Source: Eremomyces bilateralis CBS 781.70 (Eukaryota; Ascomycota; Dothideomycetes; Eremomycetales; Eremomycetaceae). Taken from it: DNA of 64,000 bases. How positions within the stretch are numbered: position 1 is the first letter of the stretch; each line of letters opens with the position of its first letter. Below are positions 19,042 to 29,785 of this stretch, piece after piece. The notes beneath the pieces are model-generated. The model was given only the letters and a program-made list of their open reading frames with translations, had not been told where the DNA came from and ran no database searches. The DNA is taken from NCBI RefSeq assembly GCF_010015585.1, contig NW_022985078.1:310001-374000 (forward strand), given 5' to 3'. The translations under genes were made by a program, and so were the position numbers.

Positions 19042-20871
19042 ATGGATGCAAAACTCACCCTCGAACTCTCCCGCCTCGATCCCTCCATCCCCTTCCACGC
19101 CTCCACCTCCCACCACCACCATACCTGGGCCCGCACCTTCCACACCCGCCCCGAACTCTACATCCAACCGCAATCCATTGAAGAGATCCAGAAACTGATC
19201 ACCCTCGCACGACGATGTCGCCGCCGTATCGTCGTTGTCGGCAGCGCCCACTCCCCCTCCGACCTCACCTGCACCTCCTCCTGGCTCGTCAACCTTGACC
19301 ACTTCAACCGAGTGCTCAGCGTCGATGACGACTCGAAAGTGATGCGCGTGCAGGCGGGCATCCGATTGCACGATCTGAACGCCCGCGCCGCGGAGCACGG
19401 CCTCACAATGCCGAACCTCGGGAGCATCGACGAGCAGTCGATCGCGGGGGTGATGGCGACGGGGACGCACGGCAGCTCGCTATCGCATGGCCTGGTCTCG
19501 TCGCGGGCGCGGGCGCTGCGAATCGTGCTGGCGAACGGGGCGGTGGTGCGGTGTTCGGGGGCGCAGAACGGGGAGCTGTTCCGCGCAGCGTTGGTGAGCT
19601 TAGGGGCGCTGGGGATTATCGTGGAGGTGGAGTATGAGATGGTGGCGGACGTGCAGATCGCGTGGACGCAGACGATCGTACCGAGCGAAACGATTTTGGC
19701 GAAATGGACGGAGGATCTGTGGACGGCGGAGGAGTTTGTGAGGGTGTGGTGGCTGCCGTATACGGGACGGAGCGTCATGTGGAGGGCGAGTAAAGTTGAT
19801 CCAGACACCGCGTCCGCCGCTACAGAAACATCGACGAACGAAGACGGCTCCTGGTACGCTGGCGCAGTCGGATACCACACCTACCATACCCTCCTCTACC
19901 TCGCGCACTACCTCCCCCCCCTCCTCCCCCTCATCGAACGCTTCATCTTCAGCATGCAATACGGCTTCCGTAACGGCACCACCACCACTGGCGCCGCCCC
20001 CCAGCGCTCCGCCCTCCTCATGGACTGCCTCTACTCCCAGCTCGTCAACGAATGGTCCCTCCCCCTCTCCCGCGGCCCCGAGGCCCTATCCCGCCTCACC
20101 GCCTGGCTCAACGGCGACCGCGCCACCGCACAGCTCCCCTTCGACCCGTCCGGCGTCTACATCCACGCGCCGATCGAGGTCCGCGTCTCCGACACCACCT
20201 CTACATCCGAAGCCCACCCCCGCCCCTTCCTCGACTGGTCCTCACCCTCCGAACCCACCCTCTTCCTCAACGCGACCCTCTACCGCCCGCACGGCCTCGA
20301 GCCTGCCTGCGCGGCGCGCTACTACGCGGCGTTCGAATACCTCATGAAGTCGCTCGGCGGGCGGCCGCACTGGGCGAAGAACTTCTGTAGCGTGGGGAGC
20401 GAGGAGGTGAGGGGGTGGTATGGGGAGGATTTGGAGGCGTGGTTAAGGGTGAGGGGGGAGGTGGATCCGGAGGGGTTGTTTGTGGGGGGGTGGTTGAGGA
20501 GGGTGGTGTTGGGGGAAGGGGAGGGGGAGGGGGAGGAAAAGACGGCGAGGATGCCGCTGGAAGAACGCGAGACGAGCCGCTGGGCACGGAATGGCTCTAT
20601 TCTCGGTCGGATTGCCGCCTGGGCTCGCGGGACGCCGACCGCCTCGGTCGGGCAGTTCGGAGGGCACGGCGGGTGGGAATGGCGCGGAGAGGTTGCGGCG
20701 GAGGACGGACGAAGGCTCGGAAGCGGGAAGGCGGGGAGCGTGAGCCCGGTACTGAGTGATGAGAGCTTTGACGTGATGGTGGGGGCGGAGGTGGAGACGA
20801 GTACGATGTTTGGGAGTATAGGGAGTTTGGATGAGGGAGATGAAGGGGGCGAGACGGACAAGGGGGAGTGA
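19042..20871 (+). CDS. alo1: D-arabinono-1,4-lactone oxidase
   Basis: Single exon, 609 residues. The N-terminal FAD-binding PCMH domain (about residues 35-210) includes V-V-G-S-A-H-S-P-S-D, where His70 matches the residue that carries covalent FAD in yeast Alo1, and A-T-G-T-H-G-S-S. The ALO domain follows to about residue 490 and contains the family H-W-A-K-N-F motif near residue 443. The enzyme makes the last step of D-erythroascorbate synthesis, a mitochondrial-membrane antioxidant pathway, with O2 as acceptor and H2O2 as by-product. Yeast Alo1 is about 526 residues; here an extra low-complexity Gly/Glu/Ser tail of about 110 residues follows the catalytic core. The second half of the gene switches to very G-rich codons with runs of five or more Gs. 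Confidence 0.92.
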   Translation: MDAKLTLELSRLDPSIPFHASTSHHHHTWARTFHTRPELYIQPQSIEEIQKLITLARRCRRRIVVVGSAHSPSDLTCTSSWLVNLDHFNRVLSVDDDSKVMRVQAGIRLHDLNARAAEHGLTMPNLGSIDEQSIAGVMATGTHGSSLSHGLVSSRARALRIVLANGAVVRCSGAQNGELFRAALVSLGALGIIVEVEYEMVADVQIAWTQTIVPSETILAKWTEDLWTAEEFVRVWWLPYTGRSVMWRASKVDPDTASAATETSTNEDGSWYAGAVGYHTYHTLLYLAHYLPPLLPLIERFIFSMQYGFRNGTTTTGAAPQRSALLMDCLYSQLVNEWSLPLSRGPEALSRLTAWLNGDRATAQLPFDPSGVYIHAPIEVRVSDTTSTSEAHPRPFLDWSSPSEPTLFLNATLYRPHGLEPACAARYYAAFEYLMKSLGGRPHWAKNFCSVGSEEVRGWYGEDLEAWLRVRGEVDPEGLFVGGWLRRVVLGEGEGEGEEKTARMPLEERETSRWARNGSILGRIAAWARGTPTASVGQFGGHGGWEWRGEVAAEDGRRLGSGKAGSVSPVLSDESFDVMVGAEVETSTMFGSIGSLDEGDEGGETDKGE

Positions 20872-21064
20872 GTGGGGGTGATGATGGTGGGTGGTTGGGT
20901 GAATAGGGGTGCGTCATGGATGTGTATACGGAAAGAATACAATGTTAGAAGTCTGGTCGGCTTGGATGGGAATGAGGGGAGCGAGCCGGATAAGACGGAG
21001 TGAGGCGATGAGAGGACGCTCGGGTAAATATAGGGGTAGATCACGGATGTATATACGGAACGAA
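20827..21064. repeat. Degenerate tandem duplication across the lactone oxidase stop codon
   Basis: About 110 bp at 20827-20938 and 20962-21064 align with many substitutions and small gaps. Matching blocks include TTGGATG, ATGAGGG, GCGAG-CGGA-AAG, AGGGGT and CA-GGATGT-TATACGGAA. The first copy holds the last codons and stop of the gene. Confidence 0.65.
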
Positions 21065-21650
21065 CGCAGTCCACATTGGAAACAACTCATTCTGACAGTT
21101 TGGCAGGTAGATCTTAGACTGAACGTCACGGGTGAAATAAGCAAGCTCGTCATTTTCGGCTATCCAGATATCGATACCGGCTCGTCTGCGACGAATCCTA
21201 CCATCCTCATGCATGCATGCCGTGCGGCAAAGTTCCCCCGTCATGACCCGTTTTCCGAGCCCGTACATCGTAGCGTAACATCTAGTGCCCGACCCCGTCC
21301 ACTAGAGAATGGACGCTCGTGGATAGATGCAGCCCGAGAGGACGATCGGGAGGCGCGTCCAATCGACCACCGCATCCGTGAAGCGTCAACAGGAACCCGA
21401 TCCCATCGATGGAACCAAGCGTCCGTCTAAACGCGCTCGCATGTGAATCCTATGTCATGATATGCAACCGTCCAACCGGTCCCATCCGTCCATGCTCCGA
21501 TCCCGAGATCCGGGTGTACCAAGGAAGGGATAAGCGATGTAAGGCGTCCGTCGCGTAAGACAGCAACTCCGTGCGCCAGTGCCTAGTCGTCAGGTGTCAC
21601 CAAATGGTCTCCAGGGACATAGTTGATGCAATTCGTCAAGTCCGTCCGCA
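20872..21650. other. Convergent intergenic region
   Basis: About 780 bases between the lactone oxidase and LAMMER kinase stop codons. Apart from the degenerate duplication, no gene or structured element is seen. Confidence 0.5.
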
Positions 21651-24011
21651 TCAGCTCCTCGCCGCAACCGATACGTTCACCGCACGCGGGACGGGCGGAG
21701 CGACCCGTGGGGTCGACAGCGCCGTCGACGCCCCCGCCGACGTCACCCCGTTCCTCCCCGCCGCACTCTCGTTCTCCTCGCGCAGCCGGCGCTCCTCCGC
21801 CGCGCGCCGCCGACTGTCGCGGATTCGGATTGCCTCAGTGCCGTCGTCGAGGATGCTCTCACGGAACCAGGGGTGGGCGAGGGCTTCTTTCGCGGTGATG
21901 CGCTTGTTGGGGTTGTAGACGAAGATGCGGCGGAGGAGCTCGAGGAATTGGCGGTTGAATTCGGTGTGGGGGGGGATGAAGTCCTGGATGGGGGGTTAGC
22001 TGAGGGGATGGGAGGGGGAGGGGGTGAGGCTTACGCTAAGTTTTCGCATGGCTTTGACGTATTTTCGGGACGCGCGGGTGGTTTCGGTGTTAGGGTAGTC
22101 TAGTTTGCCGCCGCGGAAGTACCTGAGGAATTAGTAGGTTGGTGAGAGACGGGACTCGGGAACTTACTCAGCAGCGGGATTCCGATTCGACGACTTCTCG
22201 TTCCGATGGACGGCCCGGACCAGATCCCTCTCCAATTTTCCGTTACACACCGGCTCCATCATCGCAAGATGCTCGAGATTGTCATGGGTCTGAAACAGTG
22301 CGTCCCCGGTAAAGAACTCGACAAGAATACAGCCAATACTCCAAATGTCGCACGGGAAGCTCCATCCTAAATTCAGAATGATCTCAGGAGCACGGTAGTG
22401 GCGGGTCGAGACCACCGATGAGTGGTACTCATCGTTGAACGTGGCGGACCCGAAATCGATCAACCGAATCTCCGGGTCTAGGAGGACTTTTCGGTGTCGA
22501 GCGGAACGGTTGGTCGTGGCGGATGACGAAGGGATGGCGCGGTTGTATGTGAAGGTCTGGTACGCATTATTAACAAGCAGGATGTTCTCCGGCTTCAAAT
22601 CGGTGTGGATGAGGTTGAGATCATGTAAGACTAACAGGTCAGCTTGGCGAGGACAAAGGTCGGAAGGAACGTACAGGCAACGCTCGTGAAAAGCTGACGA
22701 GCAAAGCTTTGGATATGAGTACTGGGGAACGGAACGAATCCATTAGCTTTGAGGAAATCGAAGACGCTTTGCCCGTAGAGATCGGTGACGATGCAGATAT
22801 GGTTCCGGAAATCAAAACAATCCCGTAGATGAATGCACTTGTTCCGGTTTTGCTTGTCGTTGGATGCCAGGGTCGATAGAACGCGTAATTCGATGCGAGA
22901 CGCATCGCGATATTTTTGGACCGATCGGATGATCTTGATCGCGCAGCGGGTGTTCTTCCTGCGGTCGAGCGCTTCGACGACCTTGCCGAATGTGCCCTGG
23001 CCCAGGAGTTTGATGATTTTATCTGGGAAGGGGTCAGGAAAATCCACTCGGATAACGACAAGTACACATACACCTCTCAGTAAGATCAACGTCGGCGGCA
23101 ACATTGTAATGCCCGTCATCATCGTCCACGGCTTGGTCGCGGTTCCGGTGACGCTACAGATTGTTAGTGCCATTGAGTAGAACGTGGGATCAACCTACAT
23201 CTGAAATGACCTGAACATAGACGTCTTTGGCTTTGATCGGAGGTTTGGGGGGAGGGTGATAGTGAGCCAATGGATCGAGTTTCTCTAACTCCCTCCTCTT
23301 GGCCTCCTTCGCTTCGTCTTGCGCAGCTTGTCGAGTTCGCTTACGCTTCTGGCCCGCCTGTGCGGCGTTGTCCAACGGGGGTGGTGGATATGCTCCCGCG
23401 CTCGCTTGGCTGCCGAGTGAAGTGGCAGCGGTAGTGTTGATTGCCGATGTCGTCCGGTCGGTAGAGGCGGTGTTGTGGTGCGAGGAAGAGTGCTCATAGT
23501 AGGGTGTGTGGTTTGGGTACGAGCCCGGTTGGTACACCGGATCATAGGCTGCTCCGGTTTTTCTCTTCTTATCGGCGTGTCGATGAACGGGAGCAGGATG
23601 GTTATGGGTGACGCCGTTCGCGGTTGCTTTGGAGGCGGGCTTGGGATCGGGGGAATCGTCGTCGATGACGATAACTTCCTTCGGGATCCCATTTTTGTAG
23701 AACTCCGCCCAGTCCGTTCTCCGTTCACGATCTCTAGCGAGGCTTGCCGCCGACATGTCGGGTGGATATTGCGGGGAGAGGATCGGGGGGGGATGCCTGG
23801 TGTTGGAAGTGACGGTGCGACGAAGGTCGGTTGCGGAGGTGGTGGATGCAGTACTGGGGAGGCCGTTATATGGTGGATTCGCTACCCTCGGAGTGGCCCG
23901 AATGGGTTGGCCATTGATAAAGGCGGTGGGACTCGACTGGTATTGCTGATGATGGGGATAGAATGACTGGTGCGGTGGAAGGACTGCAGTCGCGGTGGAT
24001 GGCGTCGACAT
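21651..24011 (-). CDS. lkh1: LAMMER dual-specificity protein kinase (CLK/Kns1/Lkh1 type)
   Basis: Start M-S-T-P-S at 24011. Exons are about 24011-23199, 23153-23072, 23022-22672 and further exons down to 21651. The first ~270 residues are disordered, with a Lys/Arg-rich nuclear-localisation-like patch and V-I-V-I-D-D-D at residues 113-119. The kinase domain starts [15 protein letters not shown] (about 299). It has the catalytic loop H-T-D-L-K-P-E-N, the D-F-G-S-A-T-F segment, and subdomain X E-H-L-A-M-M-E-P, the family signature with Pro in place of the usual Arg. LAMMER kinases phosphorylate SR-type splicing factors and control cell cycle and development. The C-terminal tail is charged and Ala-rich. 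The intron that splits the T-S-V-A / F-L-H-D-L-N junction was placed by frame. Confidence 0.93.
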
Positions 24012-26210
24012 GGCAAAATTCTCCGTCCGCTGCGTCGAGGGCCGCTGAGGTCGAATTGGTCGTGGTCCGCAACAAAACACCTACGATCGGTCGTCGGGCG
24101 TCATTTCCACGCAGGAAACGCTGAAACGGGCGTCTGAAAACTCGCGGATGGCTTCCAAGGGATTGATGACGATGGACGGCTATAGATAACCCCGAAAGAT
24201 GATGAATCGACGGAGTCGTAGCCTCGAATGTGGTCGGAACGGGCTTCCAAATCGAGGGTGGGTATGGTGTTGAGTGACGCTGGTGAGCAACACGGGGGAA
24301 TTTTCGGACGAATGCTGAGGTCACGGGCAGGAGACGATGATCAGTGATGGCAATGGAGATTGAGGGTGAAATAGAAGGGGGAGGATGGTGGTGGACGGAA
24401 GCGAAGATGGGAGTAGGGACGATGAGGTCAAAATGCGAGGCTGATGGAGTGGTGGTCCCTTTGGAGTCGGCGGTGGTAGGATCTCTCAGTTCACTGTCAC
24501 ACAGTTGCGCTCATCAATGATGAGACTGCCGCACTGGAGAGAACGGAGGCTGTCGGGGGTGGGAGGCCTCCACTGTGTGCAGTGTGGGTGAGTGCGTCTA
24601 GCTGCCTTGCTGCCTCACTAACTAAACTGCGGGTCTGGGGTTCGTGCCTCATTGCCTTGGTGCCTTGCATCACCAGACTGAGACCGGAGACTGTGTGAGA
24701 CTGAGACTTGAGATCTGAGATCATGATATTCTTCCCTGCAGCATTATTTCATTAACTAATAAATTCTAACTTATTCATTCATTCGATGCATGATGCAATT
24801 CCCAATTTCCCATATATACAGGCCGAATATTCCAGTATACTCCTCATTTCCAATATGCTGAATTACTCCTAATCTCATTCCTCATCTTGCCTCTCAGACT
24901 CAACACTCGTCTACTATGTAGATAATGCTTAATACCCCATCCCGGCTGCCTGTCTCATGCTAGTGATGCACCACAACGAGCACAATGGTGACAGCGTCGT
25001 ACTGCTATGTCGCCACCCCAACGCCCGCCTACCCTATTCAGTGTTCATAACCCCGATTCCCAATGCCGGAGTCGTCGGAGCCTGGCACCCTCGAGGCCCT
25101 CTGAAAATTTTGAAGTCATCATGCTGCAGCAACGCTGATGACCGTAGTGCAAAGAATGTTTCCCAGGGAACGCCCTCCTCCACTGTCCAATATTTACCCT
25201 TCTCTGGGTGAGCTTGCGCATCATCTTCCGTCATGTGTAGCAATTCATAAACTCCGCTCATTAAGAACTCTGCCTCTTATGTGCCGGCACCATAACCTGT
25301 CTGTGAACCGAATACGGTGCCGTGCTGTACGTAGTCTGTCCAGCACGAGGCTTATTCTGGTCGGGTGGGTGGTCCTCAACAGACATCAACCGCCCGCTCT
25401 GGAGTCTGGACCTGGTGGAGCCTCCCATCAAATATTATCATGCCGCTAAATCCCTCAATGCTGGACTTCGTGTACACTGCACAGGTACCAGTTACGTGTT
25501 CAATCCATCCGCTCCATTTAACCATGAACAAGTCGACATCCACATCCTGCGGCACATGTAACTCCGACTCCCTCCACCACCCCACTCCCTTCCTCCGCCC
25601 TGACTGGCCGCCCTCCGCATACTCCTGAGTCCTGAGTCCTGAGACCCGACGCCTTACTAACCACCCGCCACGGTGTTCCCCCGTGCATTCGGCGCCCTGC
25701 ATATGCACACGGAAAACGTCAACCCGAAAACCCGTCAGGAACAAAGAAATCGGATCGTGACGGTCTCAGCTCCGATGCAGGTGGTCCTAGACGGGGCTTT
25801 TATAGGGGATATTAAAGGTGAATGGATGCCCGGCTGGTCGAGAGGATTGGGGAGTGGGATGCGGCGGTTTCCTTTCCTTCCACGAGACCACGGCATGCGT
25901 AGAGTGGTTCGGCGGAGAAGTGGTCTGCGATTCCTGTTTAGGGAAAATGGCCTTCATAATTGACACTTTACAGCCTATTTCCGAGTCTTTGTATTGGCCG
26001 TTTCCTGGGTTCTAATATTCATCTAGTCAATCTCCTGGAACGAGACAATGCCGAGGGTCATGCTATAGTGAAATTCAACACGGTATTCAGTTCTCCTTTA
26101 ATATCGTCCTCAAAGTCCTTGTATCGTATCTACGGTTCTATGCACAGCATTGGGTTTCCGGCCCTTACCGCCGTCAAGGACATGACCTTGTACTGCCTAC
26201 TAGGTGTTTT
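24012..26210. other. Intergenic, 2.2 kb, no gene seen
   Basis: This carries the long 5' region of the LAMMER kinase gene and the 3' flank of the aminotransferase. The longest frames (about 100-150 codons) overlap on opposite strands and lack domains or splice partners. A homopurine/homopyrimidine-rich patch near 24360-24480 lies in the probable kinase leader. Confidence 0.5.
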
Positions 26211-27816
26211 TCATTTGTTTCCTGCTCTCTCCTGGAAGAAGTCCTCAATGACCTTCACCGTGATCCGAACAATCTCCTCGATGTCGGCAGGGGTGACGAT
26301 GAACGGCGGACAAACCATGATGTGGTCTCCTTTTCGACCATCGGCAGTGCCACTACCCGGATAGAGGGAGATGCTGTACTTCTCTTCCATGCCTGGATCA
26401 TCGTTAGCAGATGAGCCTAAAGTAGGTTAAGAAACATGCCTTTCTCATGAATGCCAGCGGAGATGGCTTCTGATGGTTCAAATGGCGCCTTGGTCGCCTT
26501 GTCTTGCACAAATTCGATCTAATACCATCAGTTCCGTCCTTAGAGGCCGTGAAAGACACTTACCCCCCAAAACAAACCTTTCCCTCGAATATTGCCAATA
26601 TGCGGATGGTCTTCCAACCCCTCCTTCAGCAGCTTTTCAAGGACCAACCCCATCTCTCTCACATTATCAACAAGCTTCTCCTCCTGCAATATCTTCTGCG
26701 TCTCCAGCGCGGCTGCGCACGCAATCGGATGTCCCTGATACGTCTGGCCATGCGTGAACGCCCCCGTGCCTCGATCGAGCGCGTCAACTACTCTCTGGTT
26801 CATCAGCAACCCCGCGACCGGACTGTACCCGCTACCTAACCCCTTGCCGATGGTCTGGATGTCGGGCACGATGCCTTCCTGCTGCCAGGCGTGGAGGGTG
26901 CCGCAGCGGCCCATGCCGCACATGACTTCGTCGAGGATGAGGAGGATGCCGTACTTGTCGCAGACTTCGCGGATGGCTTTGAAGTAGCCTGGTACGGCGG
27001 GGACGCAGCCGGTGGCCTATAAGGGGCGTCAGGGTTACTATCGCACTACTGACCTTCGCACATGGATTTTCATGTGGAAAAAGAGCTGGACGTGTGGGAT
27101 ATGTAGACACTTACCGCCCCAACCACCGGCTCCGCAACAAACGCACACACCGTCTCCGGCCCTACCCTCCTCAACTCCTCCTCCAACTCCCTCGCCAACC
27201 TCCCCACATACTCCCCCTCCCCCTCCCCCTCCCTCATCCCCCGATACGCATCACACCTCCCCACCCTTCCCACCTCCACCCCCAACAACGGCGCAAACTT
27301 CTCCTTCCGCAACACATGCCCTCCCACCGCCAACGCCCCCAACGTCACCCCATGATAACTCCCCTCCCGCGCCACAAACCCCGTCCGCCGCGCCCCCTCC
27401 CCCCGCTCCACCCAATACTGCCGCGCCAACTTCATCGCCCCCTCCATTGCTTCGCTCCCGCTGCTCACGATGAGCGCGCGTGCCATCGCCCCATCCGTCC
27501 CGCGGATGAGCTCCGCGCAGAGGTCCTCGGCTGCGGTGGTACTGAAGAAGAGGGAGTGGCAGTAGGAGACTTGGTTCATTTGCGCGACCATGGCGGATTG
27601 GACGCGGGGGTTGCCATGGCCGAGGCTGGTGACGGCGGCGCCGGAGGTGGCGTCGAGGATGCGTTGGCCGGTGGAGGTTGTGAGGTAGAGGCCGTGGCTG
27701 GAGGTGATGCGGAGGGGGCGGTGGTGGAGGTGGCGGTGGAGGACGGCGCTGGGGGTGGAGGGGTCATCGGTGCCATTGGCGGCCGTAGCAGTGGGAGAGC
27801 GATTAGATGGAGGCAT
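26211..27816 (-). CDS. Class III PLP-dependent aminotransferase
   Basis: Exons 27816-27115, 27016-26564, 26518-26440 and 26392-26211 give 471 residues. The N-terminal part has G-A-A-V-T-S-L-G-H and S-S-G-S-E-A-M-E-G-A-M-K-L-A-R-Q-Y, the fold and phosphate-binding elements of the acetylornithine/GABA/omega-aminotransferase group. The L-I-L-D-E-V-M-C-G-M-G-R block holds the PLP-binding Asp, and T-I-G-K-G-L-G-S-G-Y holds the Schiff-base lysine. T-H-G-Q-T-Y-Q-G-H-P follows. Substrate is unknown; fungal members of this subgroup are annotated only as class III aminotransferases. No targeting peptide is obvious. The last intron begins with GC rather than GT. Divergent from sec65. Confidence 0.92.
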
Positions 27817-28577
27817 GGTTCGCGATTGCTTGGCTAGATATAAGTTGGATGAGAGAGTTCACTATATTTCCGATCTGCTAAGTCAAGGCCATATGATTGA
27901 GACTGTGATACTGTGATGTTCCTGCCATTCAAGTTTCCACATCCGTCTACGTCAAGTGAGTCGTCAACTGGATTTGTGGATAGAGTCCAGTTTTGTATCA
28001 CTGAGGAATCCACCTTCGTGTCCGAGGCGCCGAGCTCCGGTCCTGATTCCAGGATATCTTAACCTATCTCGAACATCAATCCCCAACCGATGTTCTACGT
28101 CCATGGCGGAAGCGGGGCAGAGGGGAAACCCGCCCCCAAAATAACGATAGGTGGATTGTATCGTCAACAGGGTTGCTCCCTTGGTAAGTTGGTTCCAATA
28201 GGAATATGATACATTTAGCATGCATTTTCCTTACGATAGATATTCTTGGAGAATTGATCATTGGTAGATCAACAGAACAATTGTATGACCCACCGACGCA
28301 CTAGCGAGTCATGTACGAGGCAACAAGGCATCCGGATATTTCTCTCCCCACAATTGAATGAACATCCACCGATAGACCTTTGATATTCGGATTGAAGGCT
28401 TGTAGAATAGCGATGAGCAACTGGCGACTACATAATCCTAATCTGCGCCTCCATTGAAGGCAGATACCAGGCTAGGCCCGCATACTATCTAGCCTTCAGA
28501 AAGACTTCATCCCTCCCATGGTGGTATAACTTAGAAGACACCATTCACCACCTCCGCCCAAATATCCCACCTCCACC
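27817..28577. promoter_or_regulatory. Divergent promoter region, aminotransferase / sec65
   Basis: 761 bp between two start codons on opposite strands. It must contain both promoters. No gene-sized frame or clear motif is seen. Confidence 0.45.
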
Positions 28578-29414
28578 ATGTCACAACACGCCCGCGTCGA
28601 GGAGATCTCCGACTCCGACTCCGACCCATCCGAAGGCGACATCGAAAACCTCGCCGACATCATCACCCTCCCCACCCGACCCGCCCCCTCCTCCTCCCCC
28701 GCCGCCAACCCAACCCTCCTCTCCCCCTCCTCCCTCCCCACTCCCCGCACCTCCAACGCATTCAAAGGCGCCCCCGCCGCCGAAGTCAAAACCTGGACCT
28801 GCCTATACCCAATCTACTTCGACGCGTCGCGGTCGCGGGGCGAGGGACGGATGGTGGGGCGGGAGCACGCGGTGGCGAATCCGCTAGCGAGGGAGATCGC
28901 GGAGGGGGCGTTTCGGATGGGGCTGCAGTGTGAGCTGGAGGCGCAGAAGTCGCATCCGAAGGACTGGGCAAATCCGGGGCGGGTGCGGGTGAAGTTTGAG
29001 GATGGGGATAAGGGGGTGAAGAATAGTATGTTGTCCCGCCGCCGTCGTTGACGACCTGGTGTGCTTGAATTATATACCACAAAGAGTTGGAATGCTGACG
29101 TTGGGTTTACAGAACATCATCTCCTCCTCAAAATCGCCGCGTGGCTGCAACAGAACCCCACGACCGACCGCACGCCATTCAAGCTCCCGGTTCCAGGCGC
29201 CACGCCCAAGGAGCCCAACCCCGAGGTTCCGACACCTCGGGGGTGGAAGATCAACAAAATCTTACCGCTGCATTCGCCAGCCGTTACGGGCGGCGGGGTG
29301 AGCGACAATCTGTTCAAGGACATGATGGCGGAGATGCAGGAGGGTGGGGGCATAATTCCGGGTGCGGCGGGGGGGAGTGGACAGAAGAAGAAGGAGAAGG
29401 GGAAGAAGAAGTGA
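28578..29414 (+). CDS. sec65: Signal recognition particle subunit SRP19 (Sec65)
   Basis: Two exons, 28578-29025 and 29113-29414, give 249 residues. An acidic Ser/Asp and Pro-rich leader comes before the SRP19 domain, which begins W-T-C-L-Y-P-I-Y-F-D (about residue 74) and continues R-M-V-G-R-E-H-A-V-A-N-P. The join reads V-K-N-K-H-H-L-L-L, as in the yeast homologues. The C-terminus is Gly-rich and then strongly basic (K-K-K-E-K-G-K-K-K). SRP19 binds the SRP RNA in the nucleolus and helps SRP54 assemble for co-translational targeting to the ER. The protein is longer than human SRP19 (144) because of its disordered ends. Confidence 0.94.
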
Positions 29415-29785
29415 GGGGAATGGAATTGGGAAAGGGAGACGTCCGGGACCACCCCGAACTACGTCAGCTAGGAGAGACGGCAAGCCTGCCATCCAGTCTC
29501 GCAGACGGCATGCAGAGTGCGGAAGCCCTGATTGCCGCCTACTCCGGATGAGCTAGAGGTTAAGAGAGATAGTACCAACTCGGCAGGCATGAGCGACGTT
29601 AGCGAGTGCTACGTAGATAGAGCAATCTACAAGCCCTAAATATGGAGCGGACAAAGTTCGGGTTGCGCGACTGCAGACACACATGAAGCACGAACCCCCG
29701 GCCATACACACGTTGAATTAGTGAACCGTAAGGGACCTACAGACCCGCCCTTCATCCATTGCGCCGTACCAAACCTCCTACACCT
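29415..29785. other. Convergent intergenic region, 371 bp
   Basis: This lies between the stop codons of sec65 and the repeat-tailed protease. No gene or RNA is seen. Confidence 0.5.

Noticed and set aside
20322-21074. A 250-codon minus-strand Ser/Pro-rich frame
   Set aside because: Antisense to the G-rich end of the lactone oxidase; composition explains the open frame.
27094-27837. A 247-codon plus-strand frame rich in Pro, His and Gly
   Set aside because: Antisense shadow of the C/G-skewed aminotransferase exon.
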